Of a stretch of 64,000 bases of DNA, positions 37,551 to 51,800 are shown in pieces. The notes beneath the pieces are model-generated. The model had not been told where the DNA came from, did not search any database, and saw only the letters and a list, made by a program, of their open reading frames with translations. The translations under genes were made by a program, and so were the position numbers. The stretch comes from Stercorarius parasiticus (taxonomy: Eukaryota; Chordata; Aves; Charadriiformes; Stercorariidae): contig VWZL01006771.1 of the NCBI GenBank assembly GCA_013396915.1, positions 2,311,379 through 2,375,378 on the forward strand, given 5' to 3'. Position 1 is the stretch's first letter. Each line of letters opens with the position of its first letter.

Positions 37551-40500
37551 TTTTATGGCCTGGCTTATTGTAAAGTAAACAGAGGCTGGTGGAACAGTGA
37601 AGGTTTCCATTCTCAGTGTTGAGGGTTTATTTCATTATTTAAAGCTTTAACGAACACTTTATATAATGAAAGCAATCCTTGCCATTTTTGGAATTTTATG
37701 ACTGTTAGGACCCTTCATAATGTTGTTTTCCTTCCTTTATTGCTTTATAAGGCTTATAGGGCACCCTTGAAGTCTATATCCTTTTTGCAGCTGCGGGAAG
37801 CTCATCTTTCATCTCTCCACTCACTTTCCTGTTGCCTATGAGACATTTGCCCGTTCTAGTTATTCTCCCTGTCTCTAACACAAACTGTGCAGAGTCAGAT
37901 CTTGCTCAAGATAAAAATAAAATACAATTCTGAAAAGCACGCCTAAGGAAGCATTCCTGACAAATGTTATTTAATAGACAGGCTTTATATTTCGAGTTAG
38001 AAATGTTCCCTAAAGAAAGATAATTACAGCAGTAATTCCACTTATCGTTATTTAGAATTTACAGTTCAGAGTAAATCAGACGTTTCCATAAATGCTGCAC
38101 TGGGCTGGGTACTGCAAATTTTTGTCCTGTTTTTTTCCCAGCCCTGAAAATGTCTTGAGAAAAAAAAAAGAGGAGGAGGAATAATCCTAAAGGAGGAACG
38201 TATAATAAATGTATGAAACAAAATCGAGACTACATTATCTGAACCAGTCTGTAAGCATATTTGCTCCTCTGGGCAGAAAAATATACCCAGGCTTTCCAAA
38301 AGGAAAAACCTGCAATATCTAAGTAAAATGATAAAACTGATGAATAGCGAAATTTCTTACTTTGCCACTTCTTTAGGAAGCAGCCTATGAAAATAAGTCT
38401 CCTGCTTGTGACCTTGTCTTTTTAAGTATTTATTTTTTCATTACTTTGGCCCTCACTGAGTTTAACCAAAAGTCCAAATGGATTAATCTTCTTGGAAGAG
38501 AATGAAAATCTTCTAAAAAGCATCAGACTTCTAAATCCTTCATCCATAATTTCGCACAACAGTGTAACTGCAGAGCTCTTCACAAATTTTAATTCAGAAC
38601 AGAAATCTGGAACTCCTATTTTCATATGCTAGGTAAAAAAAAAGAGAACGGGTTTTACCTGATGTATTGCAACTTTCTCCCTTTTGATTTGGGTTCACCA
38701 TAAAGCTTTTGTGTTTGAGATCAGTTATGCTAGTCAATAACAGAAGTCTTCCAGCACTACCCAAAATCATTTTATTTTACTCTAATGTGGGTTAAAGACA
38801 TTACATTGATTTAAAAAACAGGTATTTAGAGCAGTTGAGCTATAGTATTAGAATGCCAAAATGTCCAAATCTCTTCCCACAGTTTTTATAAAAATAGAAC
38901 CTCTTCTGGGCAGAAAAACCCCTTCATGCAAATGCAAATTTCCACATACTTTGACAGTTGGATGCAAACGCAGAAAAGCCCAGATTTCTTAACTACCACA
39001 GGGAAACTGAAGTAGGAATACTCCTTTTCAGGCAGTTAGAAGACTGCTAATGGTTGTGGAAGAATATTGAGGAGTTGTAAGTAGTTGTGAACAGGGACCG
39101 GAATGACCATAATGATTATGCTGAATGACCATAATGTCCTTTAAAATGCATCACTTGGGAGATCATCAAGTTCAATAATCACGTCTACCATCTTAGTACA
39201 CCAAGTTTTGTTACATGACACATATGATTTTGAAGAATTAAAAAAAAAGGTTATAATTTATGAAGGGAACACAAGTGTCTTCCATAACAATATTCACATT
39301 TTTCTGTTGAAGTGACAGTGCTGACTTTTACTAAGTCCAGTTAATAAGTTACTTCCTACTACTTCTTTCAATTCAACCACGTCAATCACAAACTCCATCA
39401 CCAATGTTCAAGAATCCTAAACACCTATTGCTTACTGACAGCATCCTCTGCTTTTGTATTTCCAACAGTTGAGACACAACTCTACCATAAACTCAGTGTG
39501 CCCAAGTATAATGTGAACCATGCTATGTGATGCTCTAGAAAGCCTCCACACCATCTACAAGTTCTACTAAGCAACTCTTCCAACAACCTAACCCACACTC
39601 CTGTTACCTCAACTCCAGTCACAAGTTACGGTGCTTTGCCAGTCACCAGTAACTCCGTGGATTTTTTTAAGCTTCCAAACAAGAGTAAAATAACTCTTTC
39701 TTTCAAACAAAACCTAAAATATACAAACATATTACTTTTAAAAGTATTCAAAAGGGAATGACCTCCTCAGACACCCAGGCCAACATCCTGCTATATAAGA
39801 ACAGCTGATCAAAGTGAGCACCCTTCCTCTGAGTGATGAGTGCTCCAGTAATAACATTAAACAGTTGCTTACGTTTCTGTCTCAGCAGATTTTTAACTAC
39901 TCTCTGCGAAATAAAACTGCTTTATTTAGAGTTCCCTTCTCAGAATGCCCTCTGAAAGATGGTTATCTACAGATTTATGAAAGAGGTGAGATGTTGCTTC
40001 AGATCTCCTCTGGATGAGAAAGGGAGTTTAGTTTTACGTGCTCAAACATGTGCATTAAATTAAGGCACCTTCTCCAGCTGTATTTTGTGAGACAGGCTGG
40101 AGATGGTCCAAAGCATAGAATAAGTCCCCTAAATTTCAAAAAAACCCACAACTCTTTCTAAAGTGCTTCTTCTTGGCTTTCAAGTATGTTCTTGCTAAAT
40201 GGCTGTGATGGACCCTCATGTTATTTTACCTGGCAACATGGGTTTCACTAAGCAGAAAAGCACTTACAACTAAGACACAGCAAGAAATAGCGTTCAGGTG
40301 CATCTTAGGGATCTAAACAACATTCTCTGATCCACATCCAACAGCCCAAATAAGCCAAAACAGATACAAAATTGTGCTACTTTCTCTCAGGTAGTTAAAA
40401 GGTAATTCTGATATTACTGCTAGACCCACAAAACACCACACTCAGAAATTCCTGAACTGTGAGACCATAGGACACACATATCGATGCTGTCTTTTTAAGA

Positions 40501-43500
40501 AATCTGTTCATAATCTTGTGCCTCAGAACTTTGCTTTAGCACAACATTAGACGCCAGCTCCGAAGCAGATCACCTGAAGTACTGCTTGTGTCCCAGTGCA
40601 GGTTGCTGGTGACCAGTGAGACAGAACATGGAGACCGCGTGTGGAATAGGCAGAGGAACCTGAGAGTGATGCCTTCACTGGAGAAGCATTGCAGGGGTAA
40701 GGATTATACTTTTATTTATAAACCTCGTCGCTCTCTTTCACTTGAGGAAAACCTGACCTCCCATTTTACTAACCTTATCCTTCAGGAGGTGTTAAAGGTG
40801 TCAGACAGGTACATGGCAACTTCGTTGTCACTGGGTCCAGACCCCTGTACCGCACGAGAGCATGTCAAACCCTTTCAGAAAATAATTTAGTTCCATCTGA
40901 AACTAAATTCAGCTGGACTGCTTTTCTTATTCCAAGCTGTTATAGCATCCTCTTTACCTTTTATGCAGTTTTTCCACTGATCTGCATCTTTTCAACTTGA
41001 AGTAATTTTTTCCTTTAACCCTGTATCACAGGTTTTCCTGGCCTCCGGGTAGACAAACTTTATTTGTCTAAAAAAGTGAGCTACCTTAACAAAGCAAGAG
41101 ATCAGGCCAGTCTTGTACAACCGATCTTATCAATGATAACTCAGGCTGTATTTTATCAAGTTTTCCTCCTGTCTCTCACTAAATTTCCTTCAAAATGCAT
41201 TTAAGTATCTCATTTCATTAAAATGAGGGACGTGGCTCAGATCATCTCTTCTTCCCATTCCTAAACATCATTACTAGTCACTTATCATTTGAGAATTACA
41301 AATTCTTACCGCTGGACTTTCCCCCAACAGTTTTTTCGCTTTTACTATTCCACTGCTGACATTATCTAGTCGCCTACTTCAGCAAATTAAACAAAGTTTT
41401 TCTTCTGTTGTGATTAATATGTAATAACCACTAACCAAACTGTTTCCAAAAAGAAAAAGGCTTCCCGAACTGCACAGTTCCTGGAAGTATTTATTTTCCT
41501 ACTAACCTGAGAAAATTAAATATTCACTGCAATTAATTTGCAATTCAAAGACAACTCAGTTCAGATTTTTAACCAAATCTGGGCCTCAAAACTAAGATGT
41601 ATGCAGAACAAATTTATCTATCTCAAATTATAACTATTAGAATATGCCTCTCCTGGTAAAGCAAAGTAAATGAAATCTGTCTCTAGTCTCAAGAAATCAA
41701 AAAAATTAATGCTTATTTTACAGCTTGCAAATGCAATTTAGGCTGATATTTTAAAAAACATTTTGTTGACAGCTTATTTGATCCAACAGCCAGATACGAT
41801 AAAACAAACAGCTATTTAAAGGCATCCGCAATACGTGAACTGCAATACATGTTAATAAGGTACCCAGATCACTTCATCTTTTCTATGTAAAAAACTACAT
41901 TTGAAAACCGTCGCTAGCATAATTTCTGCATGAACCAAAGTACTGAAATTCCACTCTTGAAAGAAATAACCTAAAATGTATTCATGTCATTTTCCCACTT
42001 TGTTCCAGAAGGACCTCAAACAGCAAGATGAATTAACATCATCTGGTTACTCAACTCAATTCCAAGAGCGTTACTAGAAGAACAGAAAAGCCCAAAAGCA
42101 GCTCGCTGTTCTCCTGGTATGTGGGCAAGGTGTTTATGAAGCACTGAAAATATGCATCCTTTGACTCAAGGACTTCTATTACCCAAAGGCTGACTCAGAT
42201 CCTACTCTCTCAAGCCTGCAGAACAACTCAAAAGGAAAAATAGTTGCGTACCTTCAATTACCTCAAGACACAATCGACGTCTCTGTTCTCCACAGCATTC
42301 ACAATATTTGACAATTCCATTTTTTCCCTGCTGTAGCACCTCTGAAGGCTCCTAAAGGTCCGTGACATTATTATAGACCTAATGTGACAGCTCATACTGA
42401 TGTTAGCACACAGCAGCTGTTCTCATAGGAGGAATTACCCTCCAGTGCCTCTGAAATATGGCACTTGGAAATCTGCAAGCTCCTGCTAGGTCCAAGGCAC
42501 ACGCTTCTGCACAGCTGGAAAATCAGATGTCCATACTCTCATCCTTCTTATTTTCTCCATTTACAGCTTACAGCTACTCTTGATCAAGATACAGAAATTT
42601 GCTGTAGTAAGCCAGATGTGCAAACATTCTTTTTTCTTTCTCAGTTCCGAGTTCATGTTTTATTTCATATGTTAATGAGGTTATTCTGCAATTTCTGTAG
42701 CCTTTTCCCTCAGATTTCAAAAATAATAGAAGATTTCAAACCCGAAGGAAGCCGCTGCTTTCACATCTTTCTTACATTCTTTCATGCAATCTAGAGTTCT
42801 TTTAAAAAAGAAGATGGAATTAAATCATAGCTATACTTAATAAAATAAAAGCAAGCAAACTTTTACTGAGTAGTGTTCATTTTTGTCTGTACTAGAAGCC
42901 AAAACCAGCAACGCCTCTCTAGCAGGCACGTGTCAGCAAATGTCATTTCCCATGATGATAAAGTTCAGCACATGAGTTTGGCTCTCACGGGAAGGGCTGG
43001 TGGTTTGGAAGTAGAAGTTCCTGAGAAAACCCATGAATGCATGTTTTTATCAATATGTCGAAACAGATATTGTTCTGCTCTTGTTCTTCAATTGTCACGA
43101 GCTAACAGGTAGCTAGCTAATCATTATCACAAATGTTTCTTAATTCACTGGTTTGTAGGAATTCCCATTGTGGCTTACTTCATTTTGTGAATCAGCAGGT
43201 AAACTGGCAAGCATGCCAGCCTGAGGACCGAAGGAACACCAATAACATACCTTACAAAAGCCATCAGTCCATTTGTTTTTACAGTTACACTACAGCTATA
43301 CTTTAGAAGTGCCAATAAAGATTACTTAACACACAGAAAAACAACAAGAGACTTCATTTAATACTCTGTTATTAAGTCCTAGCTGGCAAATAGGACTAGC
43401 AGAGCCTGGAAAGGTAGCCATTTTAAAGAAATTAAGAACGCAAGAATTAAGGTAGGATTTACAACCTCTTGTAAATATACACAAAACACTGACTTATCGG

Positions 43501-44756
43501 CATAATTCAGATAGTAGATACAGGTAGATTGTTTTGGACAGAAATGCATGTGATCAACATGCACACATCAGCTATCAGCCTTCAAACTTGGACACTGAAA
43601 TCCAAGATCCCTAGTCCTGCAATTGTGTCTTCAAGCATCTGTTTGGCACCCAGATGCTGCTGATCCGAGTGCCCAGCACGGGTCGACAACTGTCCTGACA
43701 AAGTCAGGGATGAAGTAACAGCTGAAGTGGTACCCTTGCTTGCTGTCCTACACAAGCAGATCCATGTGTCAGAACAGAGCTCCTCTGACTGTAAGTCCAC
43801 ATCAGCAAAGGAATACACCCACTCACATCAGCTGGTGGCCCAGGCAATGTTTAAGAAATAACTTGATAATCCTGAAATACTAGGCACAAGCCATGCTTTT
43901 ATTTTCTTCTGCTTACTTCTTAACCAGATTTCACATTTTATTCTTTCCTTTCTTCTCCTTTCCAGTGGGCTCTGATGCTGTAAGGCTGTGTGAGAATCAC
44001 ATTTTTGGTGATCTTCATTCCTTTCTGTCTTGCAAATAATCAGCTGCTTGGCTCTGCTTCAGGTCATGGGTGGCCAGATCCGGGTGGCCACATACCACCG
44101 GAGCCCTGGCCGGCTACACTCAGAACTGATGACCCTAGAGCTGCATTGCAAAGGTCTTTAATCACCCCTTTGCTGTTTAATGCTCACAAAGCTTATAATC
44201 TTTTTTTAATTTACCTTCATTAATCATCTGCAATCTCAGATATTGCTCATTCTAACACCCTCTTCGATCAGTTGCTGTCCAGCTAAGGCTTTACAGGGCT
44301 GAGGTTGACATCAGACCTTGCAACTGCTCCCTTCTGCGCACAGTCTGGAAGTTTCTCTGCCTGGCCTGCACAGAAATGCCTCACGGTTTTCATCTGATGT
44401 CACCGCTACTGTACATGTTACTTGCAAGATGCTAAAAGTATGATTTCTTACCATAGTAGCACTGCAAAGCGCATCTCCCCATCCAAACATCTCTCTTTTC
44501 ACTACAGTCTCCAATTTTATAATTCAAACATGGACAGCACAACCAGAATCAGAAGCTTTCAGTAACTAAAAGGTGATTCCCATCCTATTTATGTAATCAA
44601 AACAGTAAGAGACATCTGAAAACCTGTACGTTTAAGATGGGAAGATACAGCATCTTTGTGTCTTCCAGAAGACAAGCAATGGCTTTTGCCACATCTCTAA
44701 TAACATCATGCTTTGGACGTCTGAAGAGGCAGTTATTAATTTTTATGGCTGGAAGA

Positions 44757-44836
44757 GCGTAAGAAACACAGGAATGATCACACTGGATTCCGTCCAGTGT
44801 AAGAAACAGAGGAATGGTCACACTGGATCCCTTCCA
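44757..44836. repeat. Two tandem copies of a 40-bp unit
   Basis: The segment GTAAGAAACACAGGAATG (from 44759) recurs as GTAAGAAACAGAGGAATG exactly 40 bp later (from 44799). Each copy is followed by TCACACTGGAT and a TCCA end, with a few substitutions between copies. Confidence 0.85.
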
Positions 44837-47800
44837 ATGCTCTTTCATGTCTTTCAGCACTTAATAAGGTGGTTGCTACTTAGAGGACAGAGTAAGGTAA
44901 AAAGTTTGAAGTGGAAAATGTAAATAATCGATCCTCCTTCTCCTCTCAGTGTCCTTTGATCAAAAGCTATTAGAGACTCACCTAAACCTCAGGGCACGAC
45001 ATTGCAAAAACCTTCTGGCATTCACTGCTACAGCTCAGAGTATCTTTTCCTGCCCAAATAAAACTGGAATCCCATTTTGAATCTTGCTCAAGTCTTGGCT
45101 GAAGTCTTGGCCTCAATAACTTTCTATGAAGAATTAATTCCACAATGTAATTACACTCAGTGTGAATTTGCCAACTTTTAAGTTAATTAAATATCCCCCT
45201 ACCCTCTGCCATGAAAAGGGTCATGACTTGACACACTTTTGTCAGTTCTTTCTCGTTTGGCTCCTTGCAAGGTAGTTAATTCCAGATTTTCAACATGCTT
45301 TAGATACAGATTTTTTCCATGACGCTCACCATTCCCATCCCACTGTCACAGCCACAGGCCAGTTCCCCCGTGGGTGAGGCGAGGCGGAGGATAGTGCAGG
45401 TCAAAGAGCCCGGCACAATGCTCCAGACCGGGGTTTCCCAGTGCTCCCAGTCTGCAGCTCCCAGCCACCAGCCCTGCACAGCGCTGCCACTTACCCCAAC
45501 TACTGACACCCATGTCCACGTCTCTCTTCTGACCTGACTGTTTCCATCTAAAACACTCTAAATACAAGACTTTATGCCAAACTGAGTTTTTACTACGTAT
45601 TATCAGCTCCCAAAAGCAGAGATCAGCTACATTTAACTGAGAAAACTTGACAGATCTGATTTTACAGTGAGGTTAAGACTCAGGCGGTCCAAGGCCAGAG
45701 GTTTAAAATCAACATTATTCATCCTGACACACAGATCACACACAGAACATGTTTGGAGTACTTCATACATCCAAATAAAGACAAAACTTATTTTAAATGT
45801 ATAATATTATATGCATTATTTAATTTCATATTACATATACTTATATATATAAGCTTTCCTTATGATGCTTGTGATTTTAGTACCATCAATCATTATGTTG
45901 TCATTAGGACTGAGTGCTTCTGTTGGTCGATTGGCTTTTTCTGCTTTATACTTCCCCCTCTGCTTTCCTTGGCTGCCTAGTTCCGACTTTGCAGGGCTCT
46001 GATGCAAACCCCACTTCTTCTTTAGGACGGCACACCTTCTTTGGTTCTTTTCAGTCAAACATTATGCTACCCCGAAACCTCTGGATTGAAGCTGTGTGGT
46101 TTGAACATCCACTTCAGCCTAAGCCTATCTTGTTTGAAAATATTAAAACCAGAAGAATAAGAGGGTTGAAGAGACTGCAAAGACAAAGACAAATTTTTGC
46201 TTCCTCAAAGTTAGAAACAAGACTTTAGCTAATAAAAGAAAGAATCCCTTTTCCCCTTGCTTCTCATTAGGATTCTGTTTCAAATCTTTCAACAACAAAA
46301 ATAACATTGCAAGGACCACAATCACTAAACCCTTGCCTGCAATTCCTCTCCAAAAAGCTGTTAATGTAGTGGCAAATATATATTTTTTAAAGTATTTTAG
46401 TATTCTGTGATTTTAAATCTGATAAGCACATACAGTTTCCTTTTCTTTATTTCTCTGAAATGCAACACATATATATGCATATCATGTATATAACGAAGGG
46501 GACTGAAACTAGAGACACTCGAGAGCAGAAGCTAGAGAGAGCAATGTAGCACTCCAAAACAGACCAACAGCATGTCTTCTCCCTAGTGGCTATTTTCCAG
46601 CTTCCTAGAAGCTGGAAGAAACAATCCCAGAACAGTTTCCATTTGAATCTATAAAACAATGCAGCCAAGCCTTTACACTCAAAATACTTGCTTGTTACTC
46701 CTACAGAAGAGTTCTGCACAAATACAGGATTACCATAAAAAACTCAAATGTAAATGTTATATAAATGACATGAAATTAGTGCCCACCTCAGTAAACTGGA
46801 GAAATAAATTCCTGAAATCTCTAAAGTCCTTAATTTTTCAACTTGTGTTTGCACTGGTGTTTAAGTATTTGTCTTATGTAAAGGTTTCTGAGACTCCTTT
46901 CGCACAAAATTATGCTATGACATAAAATCACTAACTCCTTGGACTCGCAAATGCTGAAAGGGCTCGAAATAGTAGAGAATGCTAAAGCCACAACTAGGGT
47001 CATGATCACCTGTGTACTGCAGGCACGTCCCGGTAAGACTGGCTGATGCCTTGAAAATTTTGGGCGAACTCAGGAGTGGCTGTGTAGGTATCTTTACCTA
47101 CCAGTGAGCCACTGCTGGTAATAGTTGACTAAGAGAAGGAGCATGAACAACTAGGATACAAGTCTAAATTTTTTAAAAATATATACTGACTATAATATTT
47201 TTATGAGGCTAAGTTCCCACCTGTCGAAAGAGCTTCTGTAAAGCTAACAGCTCCTAGGAACAAACACTGAAATGTCTTTTTGTTAAATTATATTCATTTA
47301 CAAAACTGAGACTCTGACTTCTTCAGACCGAGAAACCACCACGTTTCAGTGCTGACCTGTTCTGGGGAGAGCACTTTTCTCTGCAGTGTCTAAGTAATGT
47401 AACTGCAATATAAGGCATGCATAATAACAAACAGCACATTTGTACCTCCACTATGAAAAAACACTTGCCCTGAGCTTTATAAATCAGGCTGCGTATACAT
47501 TTTTACTCTTTAACCTCTGCAAGCCATATGTCAAACAGCCCCTTCAAAAATCACAAGTTTTTGCAAAGTCAGGCACTGCATAATGGCTTTTTTTCAGAAG
47601 TTATACTCTACATACATATGTATGAAGAAATTACAGAAAAAAGCAGCTCAGCTTATTTGTCTTTTGGTCACCTAATCAAAAAGGTGATTCGATTCCTTTT
47701 TACCGTATCAGTGAAGTCACTGGAGAGCAATCACATTTTTTTTCCATGTAACAGATGAACGACCTTCGCCATGGACTCAACGTAATGAAAGACAAGCCCA

Positions 47801-48744
47801 TGCTTCTTGCAGGTACACCAAGGCCATGGTTCACTCCTGCTTGTGTATGTAGGGAACACTACGTGTACTGCAGTAGCGCTCGCTCTCTTTCCACTCTCGG
47901 GGTATATAAAGAGGTGAGACAAGAAGGGTGCCTGCTACGCATGATTAGGAGACACAGCAAGGTATCCTTCATTTCCCAAGGGAAATCACTGCCCTAATAC
48001 AGCCAAAGTATTTAACTCTACATGTGACAATTACAGGGTGGGACACAAGCTTTAGCTAAAATACGTAAAAACCAATCGTGCATCCCTGAAATTCAACTCA
48101 GTAATTCTGTTGGCCACAGAGTATCATAGATCTATCCCGAGCCCCCCTACCACCTTCCCTCCTCCAAAACGTTGTTTGATACCTTTCTTGTCATTTTATG
48201 AAGTTTCTCCTTATCCTACAGAAAACGGCACTGCTTGCTTTGATCTCAGAATTTGCCGGGTCTCTGCTGGAGCCTCCCCTAGGTCACAGTGATGTTATTA
48301 CTAGGGATTACATAGGAGACAAACTTCCACGTCCAAACCTGCACTGCTTTCAGTTTTCAGTTTTTCAAGCAGGCACTGCTTCCAGCCGCAAGGTTTCCCC
48401 ACGAAGCTGAACCTGAGAGACCTGACTCTGCCCTATGACCCTTTCTCCCCTCCATCTGTCCTCCTGAAGAATGAACCTTGGCAGTTCTCTCTCCTCATGC
48501 AGCGACTGCAGGGCATGGCTCATCCACTGGCGGGTCTTCAGAGATGGATTCACCAGGTGTTGCTCCCAAGCAGCGCGCTTGCACTGTTCCCAGCAAATCT
48601 GCTAACTATCTAATCCTAGAAAGATGCTCGGGTAAGAGGCTACTTACTTATCTGGCCACCCCACCAAGGCAGGACTAACAGAATCTGGTAAAACTTGGGC
48701 TGCAGCCTCCTGCAAAGCTATGGGCGGCACTGGCTACCTCATAA

Positions 48745-48875
48745 GGGTGGAAAGTAATATAATAATGGAATACAAATATATATATTCCATTATGTATTTA
48801 TTATATATATCAATAAATATATAAATAAATAATAAGTTAATGCATTATATATCATAAATGGAAATAAGTAAAATA
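48745..48875. repeat. AT-rich low-complexity tract with hairpin
   Basis: About 130 bp consist almost wholly of A and T (ATAAATA and TATATAT words). It contains a perfect 11-bp inverted repeat, ATAATGGAATA at 48762-48772 and TATTCCATTAT at 48783-48793. Confidence 0.7.
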
Positions 48876-51800
48876 GTAATGGGAAGTTCCTGTTACAGTT
48901 GTCAGACACCAAGGAAATCTAAAACACAGAACCATAGTAAACTTAAAAATAGAGCAAAACTACCTTAGGTTCCAGGACAGGAAAGGAGGGACAAGGGGAA
49001 CCTAGATGTAACCTGGGGATCCAAATGGTATTTAAACCACCTACAGATCCTCCTTTCAAAGTCAACCTGTCCTGTTTCAGCTACAGGCAGACAACCTTCA
49101 GTCTACTCCCGCTGTACTCCGGGCACCGGTGAGCCGCCCAATCTGAAAGACATTAGGAGCACAACTCTGCCGCTGCTCCCTTCCTAAACTTAAAAACAAG
49201 TCACAGGATGGAGACTTCAGTTCTGGCTGAGAAAAATGAGCTGCATGGGCAGAGAGCTGAGGAGAGCGAAGGAGATGGATTGCAGATCTGTGAGCCTGGG
49301 CAAACAACACTTTTCCTCTTTTGTTCATGAAAATTCAAGAGGTTGCAAAGCTTCAATAACAATGTTACATTGGACAACATGGAGGCTGGCCGTGTTCATT
49401 TATACAAACCTAACTTAGTATTTATTACACTTCCTCTTCTTTCAGTCACAGCCTCTGTTTCTTGCAAGCAGCAATCCCAGTACAGACTCAAAAAAACCCT
49501 CTGAAAGCTCAGCTTTCAGTGTATTGTTCTGTAGTAACTTGCATCTGTAATTTGCTCTCACAGAAATAAATGCTAATGTGCCTGAAAAATGTGACTCAAT
49601 TTTGTGATGTGAATGAGTTTTCCTATGTAAATCTCTCTTCTTATTAATTTATATGCTATTCTTTCTAAAAAATAGAAACTATTACTGCATTCTAATTCCA
49701 GTTCCAGAGTGAATACTGAGATTTATACTCCAAATTTTACCACAGCGTGACACAAGGGAACCGTTCCAACTTCCCCTCCCAATTTTACTAACAACAGAAG
49801 CCTTTTGTCCACAATACACTCAGCATTTAAGATGGATGCAAAAAGACGGATGCACTTACTGAATGTGAAATAACATAAATGAAATACTACGCAGTGAAAA
49901 GACATTTCTGCATGCTTCACAAACCCATGTAAGAAACTCTTGGTCATAGGTGCAGAAGGCTTTGACATTTAAGTCATCAAAATTTTATCTCATAAGAGGA
50001 AAAACAAGGAAGATGATTTAACCCCAAATTCCTACCTCTTTGGCACCCAACCATAGGCAAACTGATGGCAAATGACAGTTTTATACAAATCTTCTTCCTT
50101 CAGCTGCTCCAGAGAAAGAGCAGGACAATTCGGGAGAAATATGAATTAAAAAAAATAGTAAAATAAAATAAAGTTCTTTAAAGGAGGGAACTACACTACA
50201 AGTAATTATAGATAAATATTCACTTAGAGAGCAAGACTACAGAAGGACAACTTTAGAGAGGCAATGGTATGTGAGATTTCGCGTTCCTAAAGCAAGTAAC
50301 ACAGAAAGCATTTCACCTTTTTGTATTTGCATGCATACGTAGGTTCTGCTAAGTGGCACAGGGCTGGAATTTTGATGAAATTGTTTTTCAAAGCACTTAC
50401 CACCCCCATACTGGAAATTACAGGGTCAACACATCCATCTACCCATTTATCATTTAGATGAGGTGTTCGATACGCAGTAGCCCTTGTCTCCTTCAGTTTG
50501 AGGCCAGAGGGCAGGATCATTTTCATTGCTCTTCTATATAAGACTGTGGCAATACCCCATTTAAATGTTTCCATCTAAAGTAATGAGTGATTATCAACAA
50601 CACCACAGCATCATATCCTCGTTATAGTTATTTTAGTACATGAGGAAACAAAGTGTGACTTGCCTGAAGTCATGTAGGCAGTCCATGGCAGTGAAGAGAA
50701 CTGAACGTAGATCTCCAGCTAGCGTTCTACCCATCCTATTAAATTATCCTTTAAAAAAAAGCAGAAGATTCCTAAGAACGTGATGTTTTCCTTCCTTTCC
50801 GATGATTAAATGGATCCTGCGTTCCCTCTTTCTTGCTTTCATATGTCACCAGACTATGCAAACAGCTTGTTCCGAATGAGCAAAAAAGACAATTTAGAAA
50901 ACGCATGTTGAATTTGGCTGGACTGAGACTGTACATCTCTTTTTACGTACAGAGGCTGACAATTGCCTGGGCCCCACTGATTTTCTTTCTGACCTACATG
51001 GTCTTTTTGAATAATATCTGACAATGCTCTTCTGTAGTCCTGGCAAGGTTGATTGCATATCATTACTAGATCAGTCATGTTTTTGTTGGAAAAAGCTATA
51101 GGATGAAGGGCAAATCCATTAATGATAGAGATTTACATTCTTCTCGGAAGAAAGGACCTGTCCCAAGAGGTTGCATTCAAACGTCTCCTCCATAGAGAAT
51201 AACGTTAAATACTGAGCTGTGGTAAACATCACTGTCTGGCAAAAGAACATTAAAACAACATGAAAAACAATCTCTACTCGTCTTTTTTTATATAATAATG
51301 TACCTACTGCAATTCAAGAAGAGAAAAATGCGTGAATTATTGGAAATAAGCCAATGAAATATAATGAGAAATAACCAGAAGCCAAAAGCAAACAGACAGT
51401 AGGAATCATTAGGAGAGAATGAGGAACCTCGCACCTACAACATCACAGAAATTCGTGGTGAGCCTCGTCCTGCAGTGTACTTACTGGTAGTCACCTCACC
51501 TTAGAGAGGATGTATCAGGGAGACAACAACAGGGAGCGTGAACAGGCCTGTGGAAGCATTTCTGTTTATTGAAAGTCTATGAAGACAAGTTCCCTCCAGG
51601 AGATGTGATAGTTCTATATAATCATGAATAGCAGATACATGGCGACACAACAGTTTCCCATTTAACAAATAGGAGAAATGGGTACCAAGGAAACCACCAA
51701 GCAACAGATTTAAGAGAAACTGAAGAAAGAACTACTTTTCTAAATTGCACGTCACTTCCATATGGAACTGGTTGCTCCACCATGTTGTAAAGGACAACAG

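Noticed and set aside
37165..37578. 137-codon plus-strand frame over the CpG patch
   Set aside because: The frame is a composition effect. Its first half is Lys/Pro-rich translation of an A-rich tract and its second half is the GC-rich island.
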